64,000 bases of DNA from Alcaligenes faecalis (GCF_009497775.1 NZ_CP031012.1:3623235-3687234); one strand, 5' to 3'. Counted from the first letter of the stretch, positions 17,439 through 26,679 are shown. Program-made: numbers and translations. Notes: generated from the sequence alone by a model not told the origin.

Positions 17439-18194
17439 ATGAAAACCTACCGCATCGGCCAGATCGTTCCCAGCTCCAACACCACCATGGAAACCGAGAT
17501 TCCTGCCATGTTGCAGGCTCGTTACGCCGAGTTTCCTGAAGAGCGCTTCACCTTCCACTCCTCGCGCATGCGCATGATGCACGTGAACCCCGAAGAGCTG
17601 AAAGCCATGGACATCGCCAGCGACCGCTGCGCGGTTGAACTGAGCGACGCCCGCATGAGCGTGATGGCCTACGCTTGCCTGGTTGCCATCATGGCCCAAG
17701 GCGACGGCTACCACCGTGTCTCGCAAGCCCGTCTGCAAAACACCGTTAAAGAAAACGGCGTGGAAATTCCTGTGCTGAGCTCGGCCGGTGCCCTGGTCGA
17801 TACGCTGAAAGAATTCGGCTACAAGAAAGTCTCCATCATCACCCCTTACATGAAGCCGCTGACCAAGCGCGTGGCTGACTACATCGAAGCTGAAGGCATC
17901 GAAGTTCAAGACTCCATCAGCCTGGAAGTGTCGGACAACCTGGAAGTGGGCCTGCTGAACCCGGAAAACCTGCTGGAGCACGTCAAGCGCCTGAACCACG
18001 ACGGCGTGGACGCAGTCATCCTGTCCGCTTGCGTACAGATGCCTTCCCTGCCCGCCATCCAGCGCGCTCAAGACCAGATCGGCAAGCCCGTTCTGTCCGC
18101 TGCTGTTTGCACCGTGTACCAAATGCTCAAGACCCTGGGTCTGGAAACCCGCGTTCCTAACGCTGGCCACATCCTGTCTGGTGCCAAGCCATAA
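17439..18194 (+). CDS. maiA: Maleate cis-trans isomerase (MaiA-like, Asp/Glu racemase superfamily)
   Basis: The 251-residue cytosolic enzyme should convert maleate to fumarate without a cofactor, the last step of the nicotinate (maleamate) route. The start RIGQIVPSSNTTMETEIPAM and the two active-site cysteines, C80 in YACLVAIMA and C198 in LSACVQMPS, match maleate isomerases. In the Nocardia enzyme these residues are C76 and C194. MaiA was first studied in Alcaligenes faecalis and Serratia. No nicotinate genes are nearby, so another Asp/Glu racemase-like role remains possible. A LysR gene follows in the same direction beyond a terminator. Confidence 0.85.
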   Translation: MKTYRIGQIVPSSNTTMETEIPAMLQARYAEFPEERFTFHSSRMRMMHVNPEELKAMDIASDRCAVELSDARMSVMAYACLVAIMAQGDGYHRVSQARLQNTVKENGVEIPVLSSAGALVDTLKEFGYKKVSIITPYMKPLTKRVADYIEAEGIEVQDSISLEVSDNLEVGLLNPENLLEHVKRLNHDGVDAVILSACVQMPSLPAIQRAQDQIGKPVLSAAVCTVYQMLKTLGLETRVPNAGHILSGAKP

Positions 18195-18222
18195 GCCTGA
18201 TCAAACAGGCCTAGCTGTACAA

Positions 18223-18257
18223 AGCCCTGCCGACATGCCGTCGGCAGGGCTTTTTTT
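18223..18257 (+). terminator. Rho-independent terminator after maiA
   Basis: A 12-bp stem, AGCCCTGCCGAC with its complement, closes a 5-base loop and is followed by seven T. It separates maiA from the downstream LysR gene. Confidence 0.95.
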
Positions 18258-18471
18258 ATGTTTAGACCTCATCAAAGCCTGCCGTAAAAACCGCAGTTGT
18301 ACCGACTCATAAACAAATGCCAAGCCAAGAACAGTCATTCATCCTCGATACAGGCTGATGCCACCCTCTGCTACTACATCCATATGGGCATATGGCGTAA
18401 GACGATGATTCTCTACGCTGCCACAGTCACCCCATGTGCAGATCAGCAAAAAAAAGCGATATGATGCCTGC

Positions 18472-19359
18472 ATGAAACTGGACCTGCTGACCCTCAAACT
18501 GTTTGTCCGCATACTGGAAGAAGGCACGATCAGCCAAGCGGCGGAGCGTGAGCATATTGCTGCGGCCGCGGTCAGCCGCCGGATTGCAGATCTGGAACAG
18601 TCTCTGAACACCACCTTGCTGCTGCGTACGAACAAAGGTGTCAGTCCGACGGCAGCGGGCCTGGAGCTGCTGTACCGGTCGCGTGCATTGCTCAATAGTG
18701 CGCAAGAGATCGAGACGCGCCTGCAGGCGTTCTCGCAAGGCCAGCAAGGCCTGGTGCATATTCTGGCCAATACATCGGCTATTTCCCAGTTTCTGGCCGA
18801 ACCTCTGGGCGAGTTTGGACGTCTGCACCCAGCGATCCCCCTGCAACTGGAAGAACAGACCAGCCTGGACATTATTCGGGCCCTTGCTGAGGGTAAAGCG
18901 GACCTGGGTGTGTTTACCCGTCTGCCCTACGCGGCCGACATCGAGGCCTATCCTTTTCGCAGTGACAAGCTGGTAGTGCTGGTGCCTACCAAGCACCCCC
19001 TGGCTCAGCATGAAAAAATCCGCTTCGAGCAAACGCTGGAGCATGAACAGATCACGCTACTGACCGGCACGCAACTGCATTACCAGATCACCAAAATCGC
19101 CATGGAAGCCAACCGCTCCGTGCGCATTCGCACCGAGGTGTCGGGCTACGACGCCATGTGTTTGTTGATTAATGCCGGCATGGGTATTGGCATCTTGCCG
19201 CGCAAGAGCGCCAGCATTTATCAGATCCCGAATACGCGCGTGATTGAGCTGGACGAAGAATGGAGCCAGCGAGAAATTCTGATCGGTGTGCGCCGCCGCA
19301 GTGACCTGCAACCGAGTGCAGAAAGCTTGCTGAGCTTTCTGCTCGATAGCGGCACTTAA
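18472..19359 (+). CDS. LysR-family transcriptional regulator
   Basis: The 295-residue protein has an N-terminal winged helix-turn-helix (residues about 3-60; LKLFVRILEEGTISQAAERE, AAVSRRIADLEQSLN) and a C-terminal effector-binding domain of the periplasmic-binding fold. The start at 18472 places the usual MKLDLLTLKLF at the N-terminus; the frame is open 12 codons upstream without conservation. It follows maiA in the same direction after a terminator, so control of maiA is possible. LysR regulators are usually divergent from their targets, and no divergent neighbour exists here. The ligand is unknown. Confidence 0.88.
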   Translation: MKLDLLTLKLFVRILEEGTISQAAEREHIAAAAVSRRIADLEQSLNTTLLLRTNKGVSPTAAGLELLYRSRALLNSAQEIETRLQAFSQGQQGLVHILANTSAISQFLAEPLGEFGRLHPAIPLQLEEQTSLDIIRALAEGKADLGVFTRLPYAADIEAYPFRSDKLVVLVPTKHPLAQHEKIRFEQTLEHEQITLLTGTQLHYQITKIAMEANRSVRIRTEVSGYDAMCLLINAGMGIGILPRKSASIYQIPNTRVIELDEEWSQREILIGVRRRSDLQPSAESLLSFLLDSGT

Positions 19360-19394
19360 AAAAAGTGGACCTTGGCAATGCCACAGCCAAGGTC
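19358..19394 (-). terminator. Terminator of the HpcH/HpaI aldolase gene
   Basis: Read on the minus strand, a 9-bp stem GACCTTGGC/GCCAAGGTC is followed after three bases by seven T. It lies between the convergent LysR and aldolase genes. Confidence 0.7.
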
Positions 19395-19471
19395 ATATCG
19401 CCTGATCAACGGGCCCGGCCTTTGCAAGACAGCAGGAACATGGCCGCTAGCCCAAAAACGCCCGGCAACCT

Positions 19472-20278
19472 TTAATAAGCCGCGCCCGGCTGAGCGACGG
19501 GCACCACTACGTCATCCTTGAACTGGCCGAGCAAGGCCGTGGCTGCCTGTCGCAACAAAACCGCGTCCACGCCTACGGCCACAAACAAGGCGCCCAAGGA
19601 CAGATAGTGATGCGCTGCCTCAACATTCGCCTGCAGGATTCCGGGGGCCTTACCCGCCTTGCTGATACGCACAATCGCGTCCTCGATCGCGGCCAAGACC
19701 TCTGGATGCCTTGGCTCAGTCAAATACCCCATGCTGGCCGCCAAATCCGCCGGACCGATGAAAACACCGTCCACGCCTTCTACCGCCAGAATCTCGTCCA
19801 GGTTCTCCAGCGCCTCACGCGTTTCCACCTGGCAAATCACGCACATTTCCTGATTGGCTCGCGCCACATAGTCGGTAGTCGCTCCCCAGCGAGCAGCACG
19901 CGCCAAGGCTGCACCCACCCCGCGAATACCGTGCGGAGGATAACGTGTCGCAGCAACGGCGGCTTTGGCCTGTTCCGCGTTTTGCACCATGGGAATTAAA
20001 AGATTCTGAGCCCCCATATCCAGCAACAGCTTGATCTGCACGGGGTCATTCCAGCTGGGACGCACAATCGGCGTGATGGGATGAGCCGAGACGGCCTGCA
20101 ATTGCGCCAGCAAGGTCTGTACCGTATTGGGGACATGCTCGCCATCCAGCAAGATCCAGTCATAGCCCAGGCCAGCACAGAGGTCCGCTACATAAGGGCT
20201 GGCCAAGCCATGCCACAAACCAATCTGGGACTTGCCCTGCCGCAAAGCCTGCTTGAACGCATTTACCGGGTGCTTCAT
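19472..20278 (-). CDS. HpcH/HpaI-family class II aldolase
   Basis: The 268-residue TIM-barrel enzyme belongs to the 4-hydroxy-2-oxoheptane-1,7-dioate aldolase family, which cleaves hydroxy-oxo acids to pyruvate and an aldehyde using a divalent metal. Visible family blocks are [30 protein letters not shown], the VRPSWND arginine, a metal-binding Glu in [11 protein letters not shown] and [12 protein letters not shown]. The ATG at 20278 follows GGAGAG. No homoprotocatechuate genes are adjacent, so the physiological substrate is open. Confidence 0.88.
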   Translation of the reverse strand: MKHPVNAFKQALRQGKSQIGLWHGLASPYVADLCAGLGYDWILLDGEHVPNTVQTLLAQLQAVSAHPITPIVRPSWNDPVQIKLLLDMGAQNLLIPMVQNAEQAKAAVAATRYPPHGIRGVGAALARAARWGATTDYVARANQEMCVICQVETREALENLDEILAVEGVDGVFIGPADLAASMGYLTEPRHPEVLAAIEDAIVRISKAGKAPGILQANVEAAHHYLSLGALFVAVGVDAVLLRQAATALLGQFKDDVVVPVAQPGAAY

Positions 20279-20405
20279 GTGCTCTCCTTGTCATGTGCTT
20301 AGGCGTCGAACAAGCAGTGTAAAGCGCGCAAGACGGAAGTGAGCATGAGTGCTGACTATTTTGAACAAGCGCATCATCATGCATCGCCCTCAGGCACGAA
20401 CAGGC

Positions 20406-20433
20406 AAAAGAAACGGCCCACTGCATGGGCCGT
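20406..20433 (-). terminator. Terminator of the SsuABC/TauABC-type operon
   Basis: On the minus strand, an 8-bp stem (ACGGCCCA/TGGGCCGT) closes a 5-base loop and is followed by TTCTTTT. It lies 27 bases after the ATPase gene stop. Confidence 0.85.
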
Positions 20434-20459
20434 ATGTCTTATTGCATTGGCTAACGAGC

Positions 20460-21203
20460 TCACAAGGCCTGGCCTACCTCTTTCACCAACTCCCCAAAAC
20501 GGGGCGTTGTACGATCGCGCGGGCGCGGTAAATCCACCTCTATACGGGCGCTGACACCGGCCGGGCTGCCACCCAGAACGATAATGGTGTCGGCCAGAAA
20601 GACAGCCTCATCAATATCGTGCGTCACAAACAGAACCGCTGCCGAGCTGCGCTGCCACACCTGAACCAGCTCATCCTGCAAAGCCTGACGGGTCAAGGCA
20701 TCCACGGCAGAAAAGGGTTCGTCCATCAACAGCAAATCGGGCTGCACGGCCAAGGCACGAGCAATACCAACACGCTGCACCTGACCACCGGACAACTGAT
20801 GCGGCCAACGGTCTTTCAGATGCGCCAAGCCCACCTGATTCAAGGCAGCATCCACACGCTGATCGCGCTCTTCACGCGACAGACCCAGACCTTCCAGGCC
20901 ATAAGCCACATTGGAAGCAATACGTCGCCAAGGCAAGAGGCGGCTGTCCTGAAACACAAAAGCATTGGCTCGACGGCCTGGGCTGTCTTGCAGGTTGGAT
21001 CGCAGATGCCCGAAGCTGGGCTGGCTCAAACCGGCCGCAGCACGCAACAAGGTGCTCTTGCCTACGCCTGAACCACCCACAATCGCCACAAAATGCCCTG
21101 CCTGAACTTCCAGATTCACATCACGGATCACAGGTGCAGGCGCACCGGGGTACCGAAAACCAAACCCCTGGAACTGAATCAAGGCTGCCACTGGAGTACC
21201 CAT
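20460..21203 (-). CDS. ABC transporter ATP-binding protein (SsuB/TauB type)
   Basis: The 247-residue ATPase powers import. It shows Walker A (GGSGVGKST), a Q-loop region, signature LSGGQVQRVGIARALA, Walker B (LLLMDEPF) and the H-loop (VTHDIDEAV). Sequence and size match the nitrate/sulfonate/taurine importer ATPases. The start was set at ATG 21203; a GTG ten codons upstream at 21233 is an alternative. Either way it overlaps the end of the permease gene, which shows coupling. Confidence 0.9.
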   Translation of the reverse strand: MGTPVAALIQFQGFGFRYPGAPAPVIRDVNLEVQAGHFVAIVGGSGVGKSTLLRAAAGLSQPSFGHLRSNLQDSPGRRANAFVFQDSRLLPWRRIASNVAYGLEGLGLSREERDQRVDAALNQVGLAHLKDRWPHQLSGGQVQRVGIARALAVQPDLLLMDEPFSAVDALTRQALQDELVQVWQRSSAAVLFVTHDIDEAVFLADTIIVLGGSPAGVSARIEVDLPRPRDRTTPRFGELVKEVGQAL

Positions 21204-22006
21204 TTGTTGAAAGTCAGAAAAAGCATGTCGCACAAGGTGTAGACCACCGAGATGATCAACATATAGACCACAACCGCATCGTAAGCACCCACACCCGCAG
21301 CGGCATTCATTTCCTGACCCATGCCAGGCACACCCAGCAATTCAGCCGCAATCAGCGTCATCCAGGCCTGACCTATACCGGCACGCACACCACTCAACAA
21401 ACCGGGGCTGATCGCAGGCAGAACCACCGTCCAGGCGCGAGCGAAATAAGAGTTATGCCCAAAAGCCGCTGCCAGTTCGTAATAGCGGGGATCGACTGAG
21501 CGCACCGCACTGTAAGTGGCAAAGTAGTTCAGCCAGAACACACCGATAGCAATCACAAAGGCTGCGCCAGTATGGCTAACCTTGAACCAGGCAATTGCAA
21601 ACACCACCCACGCCAAGGGCGGGATAGGACGCAGCAAACGAACCAAATACGCTTGCAGCAAATCAAAGCGATGGATAGTTGCCGCCGCCAGACCAAAAGC
21701 AATACCCAGGAAAGTGCCGATGCCCAAGCCCCAGAAATAATGCACCAGACTGGACTGAGCAGCGGGCCAGAGACGACCAGCCTCAATCTCCTGGAACAAG
21801 GCCGAGGGCAAGCTCAAGGGATCAGGCAAGGTACCGCGTGGAGCCCAGCCATAGACATAAGCCAAGCGCCACACCAGGATAAACAAGGCCAGACCGGCTA
21901 CGCCGTAAACAATCCGCTCCAGACCACGACGCCACAAGGCATCAACCAAGGTACCCGCAGGTGCAGGTGCCGCGGCGGGCAAACTTGCTTGTTTCGCAAC
22001 GCTCAT
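21179..22006 (-). CDS. ABC transporter permease (SsuC/TauC type)
   Basis: The 275-residue inner-membrane protein has about six transmembrane helices (first near residues 34-52) and the BPD_transp_1 fold. The cytoplasmic coupling segment reads YYELAAAFGHNSYFARAW, where the EAA motif is expected. The N-terminal 25 residues are Ala/Pro-rich. Its ATG shares one base with the stop codon of the binding-protein gene (TAATG), so translation is coupled. Confidence 0.9.
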   Translation of the reverse strand: MSVAKQASLPAAAPAPAGTLVDALWRRGLERIVYGVAGLALFILVWRLAYVYGWAPRGTLPDPLSLPSALFQEIEAGRLWPAAQSSLVHYFWGLGIGTFLGIAFGLAAATIHRFDLLQAYLVRLLRPIPPLAWVVFAIAWFKVSHTGAAFVIAIGVFWLNYFATYSAVRSVDPRYYELAAAFGHNSYFARAWTVVLPAISPGLLSGVRAGIGQAWMTLIAAELLGVPGMGQEMNAAAGVGAYDAVVVYMLIISVVYTLCDMLFLTFNKWVLQWQP

Positions 22007-23019
22007 TACGGTGCCGCCTTCTCATAAAAGCGAACGTCAAACAGGCTTTGAACATCGTCCAGCTTGGTCGCCAGCGTGCCTAAAGAAACCTGGAAATCCT
22101 GCAGCTGAACCGTGCCATCAATAATCTTGCGAGGGTCAGGCTGGAACTGATCGTGCGAACGCTCGATAGCAGCCTGCACAATGTCTTTAGGCAAACGACC
22201 ACCGCCTACATACTTCTGCACATAAGGCGTTGCCTTGGCAGGCTCATCACGCAGCAGAGCAGTGGCACGCAGGTGAGCATTCACCAGATGCTGAACCAGA
22301 TCAGGATTGGATTTGATCAGGCCTTCACGCACCAGCAGTACCGAACCGGGCTCATTGGGGAACAGTTCACCACCATGTGCCACGATCTTGGCATCAGGCT
22401 GGCGTTGCAGAATTTGGCTAACGGTAGGTTCCAGAATCGCGGCAGCATCCACAGCATGATTGCTCAAGGCCTGTTGAATCTGCGCTTCGCCCTGGAAGAT
22501 CACCTCGACCACATCCGGGTCTACTTTCAGCATATTGCGCAGCCAGTACTGCAAAGCAGCCTCAGGCACAGCGCCTTTGGGGTAGCTGGCAACCTTGGGC
22601 TTGTGACCCTTCTCCTGGGTGAACTTGGCTACAGCCGCTGCAAAATCAGGCTTGTCGGCATCCAGATAGGCAGCCAGATCGCCAATAGCGACCACGCTAA
22701 CCTGTTCCACAATGTTGGAGGCAACAACTTTGACGTCAGCCTCTTTAGCCTTGGCCACCAAAGCGGGGCCAATACCCACATAGGCAACGTCCAACTGACC
22801 GGCGATCAAGGCCTGAGTCAGCGCTGGACCGCTTTGAAACTGGACCAGCTTGGGGTCCGGTTGTCCCTCTGGCAGTAAGTCGCCAGACCCTAAGCCCACG
22901 AACAATTGAGCGGCAGGCATGATGGGCAAATAGCCAATCTCCAGCGCTTGCTCGGCAGCCTGTGCGGAGAAGGAGACGGAAAGAGCAAGAAGGCCAGGGG
23001 CTAAATAACGGGAAAACAT
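22006..23019 (-). CDS. ABC transporter substrate-binding protein (SsuA/TauA/NMT1-like)
   Basis: The 337-residue periplasmic protein has a signal peptide (residues 1-21, cleavage near AQA-AEQ) and the two-lobed fold of the sulfonate/nitrate/thiamine-precursor group (IGYLPIMPAAQLFVGLGSG, FQSGPALTQALIAGQLDVAYVGIGPAL, NEPGSVLLVREGLIK). This group imports alkanesulfonates, taurine, pyrimidine precursors and other small anions. No desulfonase or similar enzyme gene is nearby, so the substrate cannot be assigned. It is the first gene of the three-gene importer operon. Confidence 0.88.
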   Translation of the reverse strand: MFSRYLAPGLLALSVSFSAQAAEQALEIGYLPIMPAAQLFVGLGSGDLLPEGQPDPKLVQFQSGPALTQALIAGQLDVAYVGIGPALVAKAKEADVKVVASNIVEQVSVVAIGDLAAYLDADKPDFAAAVAKFTQEKGHKPKVASYPKGAVPEAALQYWLRNMLKVDPDVVEVIFQGEAQIQQALSNHAVDAAAILEPTVSQILQRQPDAKIVAHGGELFPNEPGSVLLVREGLIKSNPDLVQHLVNAHLRATALLRDEPAKATPYVQKYVGGGRLPKDIVQAAIERSHDQFQPDPRKIIDGTVQLQDFQVSLGTLATKLDDVQSLFDVRFYEKAAP

Positions 23020-23176
23020 AACGATCTCGTGAAACAGGCGAAAACTGAAGCTTAAACCTGTTGGAGAGACGCATCTTTATTTGCTAATAACTACAAATCA
23101 TAAAAACCGGGTTCTTTACGCAATCCCTTCCTGCCAGCTCCAGTCAGCATTGCAAAACCGCCCCACACCTGGGGTT

Positions 23177-25060
23177 TCAAGGGGGAAGCAAACGGTAGCC
23201 GTCGCGTACAAACAATTGTCCCAAGGAGGTAGAGCCATAAATATTCAAATGATTATTGTCGAAGTAGGCCATACGTCCCGCGTAACGACCTTGAGCGGAA
23301 AGCTGGCTGGCCACCGGCCCTAAATCAACCCAATGCACATTAGGGATACGATCGACAATCTGCTTGATTCTGGCATTGGCAGACTGGGCCTTCTCTCCGG
23401 ACTCACGTTCCACATGCAAGCCCAAACGATCAAAAAGCTCCAGACGAATGGGAGAAACGGGTAACTCCGGTACATCCGACAAAACATAAACCGGGGTCGT
23501 TTTCGCCATGCTGCGCAAGGTGTGTTCCAACTTCGGCAAGTAATCCGGATCCGCACGCTCAGGCTCATCGCCTAATTGATAAGACCAGAAAGAAGTAAAG
23601 ACGACGGCATCATATTGCCGATACTCTGCCGCCACGTACTCCTTCAAATTCTTGCAAGGCTCCCGTGATGACTCGGGCAGGATGTTCTGGCTGAAATTAA
23701 AAACGGGAGAACAAGAGCTACCTGTAACGACATAGGCTTGCCAGCCTTCATGGCGCCCGACCTCATCCATAAAAGAGTTCAAAGCCGCCGCATGGGAATC
23801 CCCCGTCATCAAGACACGAGCAGGCACATTCGACGCACCTCGCAAACAGCGTTTGTCAAAATTCCCATGACAAACATCGGTCCCGTAACTCAAAAGGGAG
23901 GGATCAAAATCCAGTGCCGGCTTTATGGTCTTCAGACCAGCTCCCAATGCAGCCAGCATTAAAGCCGGAGCCAAAAACAACAGCAAAAAAGCCCTTGTGA
24001 AACTGATGCTCAGACGTTTGCAGCGCAGCTCCACAAATCGGTAAGTCAAATACGCCAGGGCAAATATAGAGGGCACAGCAACAAGCAGCCAACTGGCGGG
24101 CAAAACATAAGCCCCATAGACGTATCGCAAATAAGCCAACACAGGCCAATGCCACAGGTACAGGGAATAGGAGATCAGCCCTATAGCAACCATGAAAGGC
24201 ATCTGAAAAACCCGCATGACCAGGCCACCAGCCGCCTGGTCGGACCGGCCCCCGTAAATGAACAGGCCTGCTCCCAAACATGGCAAAAGAGCATTCAAGC
24301 CTGGAAACAGGAAGTGCTTGTCCAACATGAGCAAGCCACTGGCGATCAGCACGACACCTGCCAACTGAAGCAAATGACAGCCCAGCCGCTGGGTATACAC
24401 AGGCAAGAACGCGAACAAGGCCCCCACCAACAGTTCGCTAAAACGCAAACGCAGCAGAAAGTAGACAGAGTCCCCAGCCTTCGAAGACAAGAGGTAGAGC
24501 TGGCTATATGCAAAACCAAGCGCTACCACGCAGGCCACAAAGCCGATAAGCCAAGCATCCAGATTTTCTTTTTTATATTTAGAAAGAAGCTTGAAAACCA
24601 GAATAAAAACAAGAGGCCAAATAAAATAAAACTGCTCTTCTATCGACAAAGACCAGATATGCAATAAAGGCTTTTCATCCGATGAAATATCAAAATACCC
24701 ACCATCTTTTGAAAAAAACCGATTAGCCAAAAAAGAAGAAGAATAAAGAACAGAGAAAAATAGACGCTCAAAATCCTCAGAAATGAGAATAACAAAGCCG
24801 ACCAGCAAAGAGAAAAACAAAACAATATAAAGAGGCGGCAAAATTCTGCGTATCCTTCTCTTGTAGAAATCAGAGAAGAAAAAACGGCCGGCCATCACTT
24901 CATTTTTTATGATCTGGCTGATCAGAAAACCAGAGATCACGAAAAATACATCGACCCCAATAAACCCGCCGGGCAACCAATTCGAGTTCAAATGAAAAAT
25001 CAGGACGGAAAGCACCGCCAAGGCACGTAGCCCGTCTATGTCACTTCTATATTTCATCAT
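23177..25060 (-). CDS. OafA-type acyltransferase with C-terminal SGNH domain
   Basis: The 627-residue inner-membrane protein begins with an acyltransferase-3 domain (RSDIDGLRALAVLSVLIFH with the conserved His, GVDVFFVISGFLIS, RRIRRILPPL, LHIWSLSIEEQFYF; about ten transmembrane helices, residues 1-370). It ends in a periplasmic SGNH domain with GDSHAAALNSF as the nucleophile block and DNNHLN carrying a catalytic His. Such fusions O-acetylate LPS or other surface glycans. The first third of the gene is clearly AT-rich compared with the genes to its left. It marks the left edge of the polysaccharide locus and points away from the Wzz gene. Confidence 0.9.
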   Translation of the reverse strand: MMKYRSDIDGLRALAVLSVLIFHLNSNWLPGGFIGVDVFFVISGFLISQIIKNEVMAGRFFFSDFYKRRIRRILPPLYIVLFFSLLVGFVILISEDFERLFFSVLYSSSFLANRFFSKDGGYFDISSDEKPLLHIWSLSIEEQFYFIWPLVFILVFKLLSKYKKENLDAWLIGFVACVVALGFAYSQLYLLSSKAGDSVYFLLRLRFSELLVGALFAFLPVYTQRLGCHLLQLAGVVLIASGLLMLDKHFLFPGLNALLPCLGAGLFIYGGRSDQAAGGLVMRVFQMPFMVAIGLISYSLYLWHWPVLAYLRYVYGAYVLPASWLLVAVPSIFALAYLTYRFVELRCKRLSISFTRAFLLLFLAPALMLAALGAGLKTIKPALDFDPSLLSYGTDVCHGNFDKRCLRGASNVPARVLMTGDSHAAALNSFMDEVGRHEGWQAYVVTGSSCSPVFNFSQNILPESSREPCKNLKEYVAAEYRQYDAVVFTSFWSYQLGDEPERADPDYLPKLEHTLRSMAKTTPVYVLSDVPELPVSPIRLELFDRLGLHVERESGEKAQSANARIKQIVDRIPNVHWVDLGPVASQLSAQGRYAGRMAYFDNNHLNIYGSTSLGQLFVRDGYRLLPP

Positions 25061-25632
25061 TTTATTTTCGCGACCTAGACCGCATTCGCCTTATATAAAG
25101 CCCCTGTCCACCCTTTTTAGCGGGCATCCCAACCATGGCTGCAACATGAGTTCTTCTCCCTGCTAAACCAGCACACCCGGCTTGTCCAGAACGCGCTCCG
25201 ACTGTTACGCAGACTGTCACTTCAATACAACAATCAGCACTACAAAAACCATTCGGATGCGCGCTTACAACCAGCAACAAATACTATCATTGCAGTTCGC
25301 CTTTACTTGCTAAGTTTCTTTGGTGAGTGACCGCGAAACGCCGATCTTAAGCAGGCTGGACGATATTATTGCTCAAGCAACCTGACGCTGCGCAATTCAC
25401 ATCGCGCCCATCCCCTGTACTGCCCTGACGCTTCCGGCCAATTTGTAACATATTGGGGTCTTTATTTGACATACCTCAGCAAGACTTAGGTATTACCGTT
25501 TTATTAAGGCCCCTGCCTTAGAAAAAATATCGATAAAAAACTTCGAAAACAAACGTTTTAAACCCATTGAGTTTAGAATTGACGGTTAAGAACCTCAGTT
25601 CAGCAGAACGTTGACTATCATCCGGAGAATGC
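25061..25632. other. Non-coding divergent region between the acyltransferase and Wzz-like genes
   Basis: No convincing gene is seen in these 572 bases. A 72-codon minus-strand frame right upstream of the acyltransferase is rich in Cys and Gly, resembles nothing recognisable and was not accepted. The right part is AT-rich and holds a promoter candidate and an inverted repeat. A short hairpin, TAAGGC-CCCT-GCCTTA, sits at 25505-25520. No JUMPstart or ops element was found by eye. Confidence 0.6.
25466..25494 (+). promoter_or_regulatory. Promoter candidate with overlapping inverted repeat, upstream of the Wzz-like gene
   Basis: TTGACA at 25466-25471 is followed 17 bases later by GGTATT (25489-25494), a perfect -35 with a weak -10. 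ATACCT (25471-25476) and AGGTAT (25488-25493) form an inverted repeat spanning the spacer, as an operator might. It lies about 140 bases before the GTG start. Confidence 0.35.
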
Positions 25633-26679
25633 GTGAACACAGTTAGCCAGAGTCATGAAACCAATAAGCAGAACATTAGCCTGAGCGATCTAATGCGGCT
25701 ATTTTGGGGATCAAAAAAAATAATTTTAGGTATCACTCTGCTGTGCGCCTGTCTTTCAATTGGCTATTTGGCAGTCGTGTCACCCACCTACCAGGCCACA
25801 GCAAAAATTCTTCCGCCTCAAGAAAGTGACTTGGCAGAATATTCCGAGACCTTGAGCATGATCGACGTCGGAATTTCTGACAAAGAAACCGCGCGCCGTT
25901 TAAATCCTGATCGCGCCTATGAGATTCTTTATAGCAACATCAAGTCCGACTCGATAAAGAACAAATTCCTGACCGAGTACTACCTCCCCCATTTCGCCCC
26001 AAAAGATCAGGACGAAACGGAGCAGCTTGCCAAACGGCTGGAAAAAGCCTTGCGCATCAATGGCCCTTCATCCGAAAGCAGCACGATTAATGTCGCCATT
26101 GAAGCCAAGGATCCAAAACTGGCGGCCCAATGGGTGAATGACTATATGGCTCTGGCCATCACCGCGACGCACACCGAGCTTCTAAAAAACCTGCAAGGTG
26201 AAATTACAGCCAAAAAGCAAAGCACACAGAACCAGATCGCCACTTTACGCAAGCTGGAGCAGGATCTGCAAAACCTGAAAATTGCCCGTCTCCAGGACTC
26301 CCTGACTGTTGCCAAGGCCATGGGGCTGGAAACACCCATGCCCGGCACAACAGTCATCACCTTGGACAATAGCCCCGCTAACGAGGGCAGTTTTATGCGT
26401 GGCACCCGTTCGCTACAAGCCGAGATCGACGTCCTGAGCAGTCGTAAAGATCAGGACGCCTATATTGCCGGCTTGCCCAAACTTCTGACTCAACAAGCTC
26501 TGCTGGAAACGCTTAACAACACTCCGGCGTTCTCGGTCGCTCGTATCGATATGCCTGCGCATCCCCCTTACGAACCCATCAAACCCATCAAGCCTTTGAT
26601 TTTGTTGATGGGAATTATTTTCGGTCTATTTCTGGGGATGTTTGTTGCACTGATTGCCAATGCAATCAGAAATGATTGA
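25633..26679 (+). CDS. wzz: Wzz-like polysaccharide chain-length determinant
   Basis: The 348-residue inner-membrane protein has the PCP-1 layout: a cytoplasmic N-terminus, TM1 near residues 29-51, a long periplasmic helical domain and TM2 near 320-342, preceded by the Pro-rich segment PPYEPIKPIKP. It sets the modal number of repeats made by Wzy. The start is GTG at 25633 with CCGGAG upstream. It heads a short plus-strand pair with the priming transferase 60 bases downstream. O-antigen and capsule chain-length proteins share this fold, so the exact glycan is inferred from context. Confidence 0.83.
   Translation: MNTVSQSHETNKQNISLSDLMRLFWGSKKIILGITLLCACLSIGYLAVVSPTYQATAKILPPQESDLAEYSETLSMIDVGISDKETARRLNPDRAYEILYSNIKSDSIKNKFLTEYYLPHFAPKDQDETEQLAKRLEKALRINGPSSESSTINVAIEAKDPKLAAQWVNDYMALAITATHTELLKNLQGEITAKKQSTQNQIATLRKLEQDLQNLKIARLQDSLTVAKAMGLETPMPGTTVITLDNSPANEGSFMRGTRSLQAEIDVLSSRKDQDAYIAGLPKLLTQQALLETLNNTPAFSVARIDMPAHPPYEPIKPIKPLILLMGIIFGLFLGMFVALIANAIRND

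Noticed and set aside
25062..25280. 72-codon minus-strand frame next to the acyltransferase gene
   Set aside because: Cys/Gly/Arg-rich with no similarity I recognise and no ribosome-binding site.
25560..25632. JUMPstart/ops element upstream of the polysaccharide genes
   Set aside because: No GGCGGTAG core was found on either strand here or upstream of rmlB and waaL.
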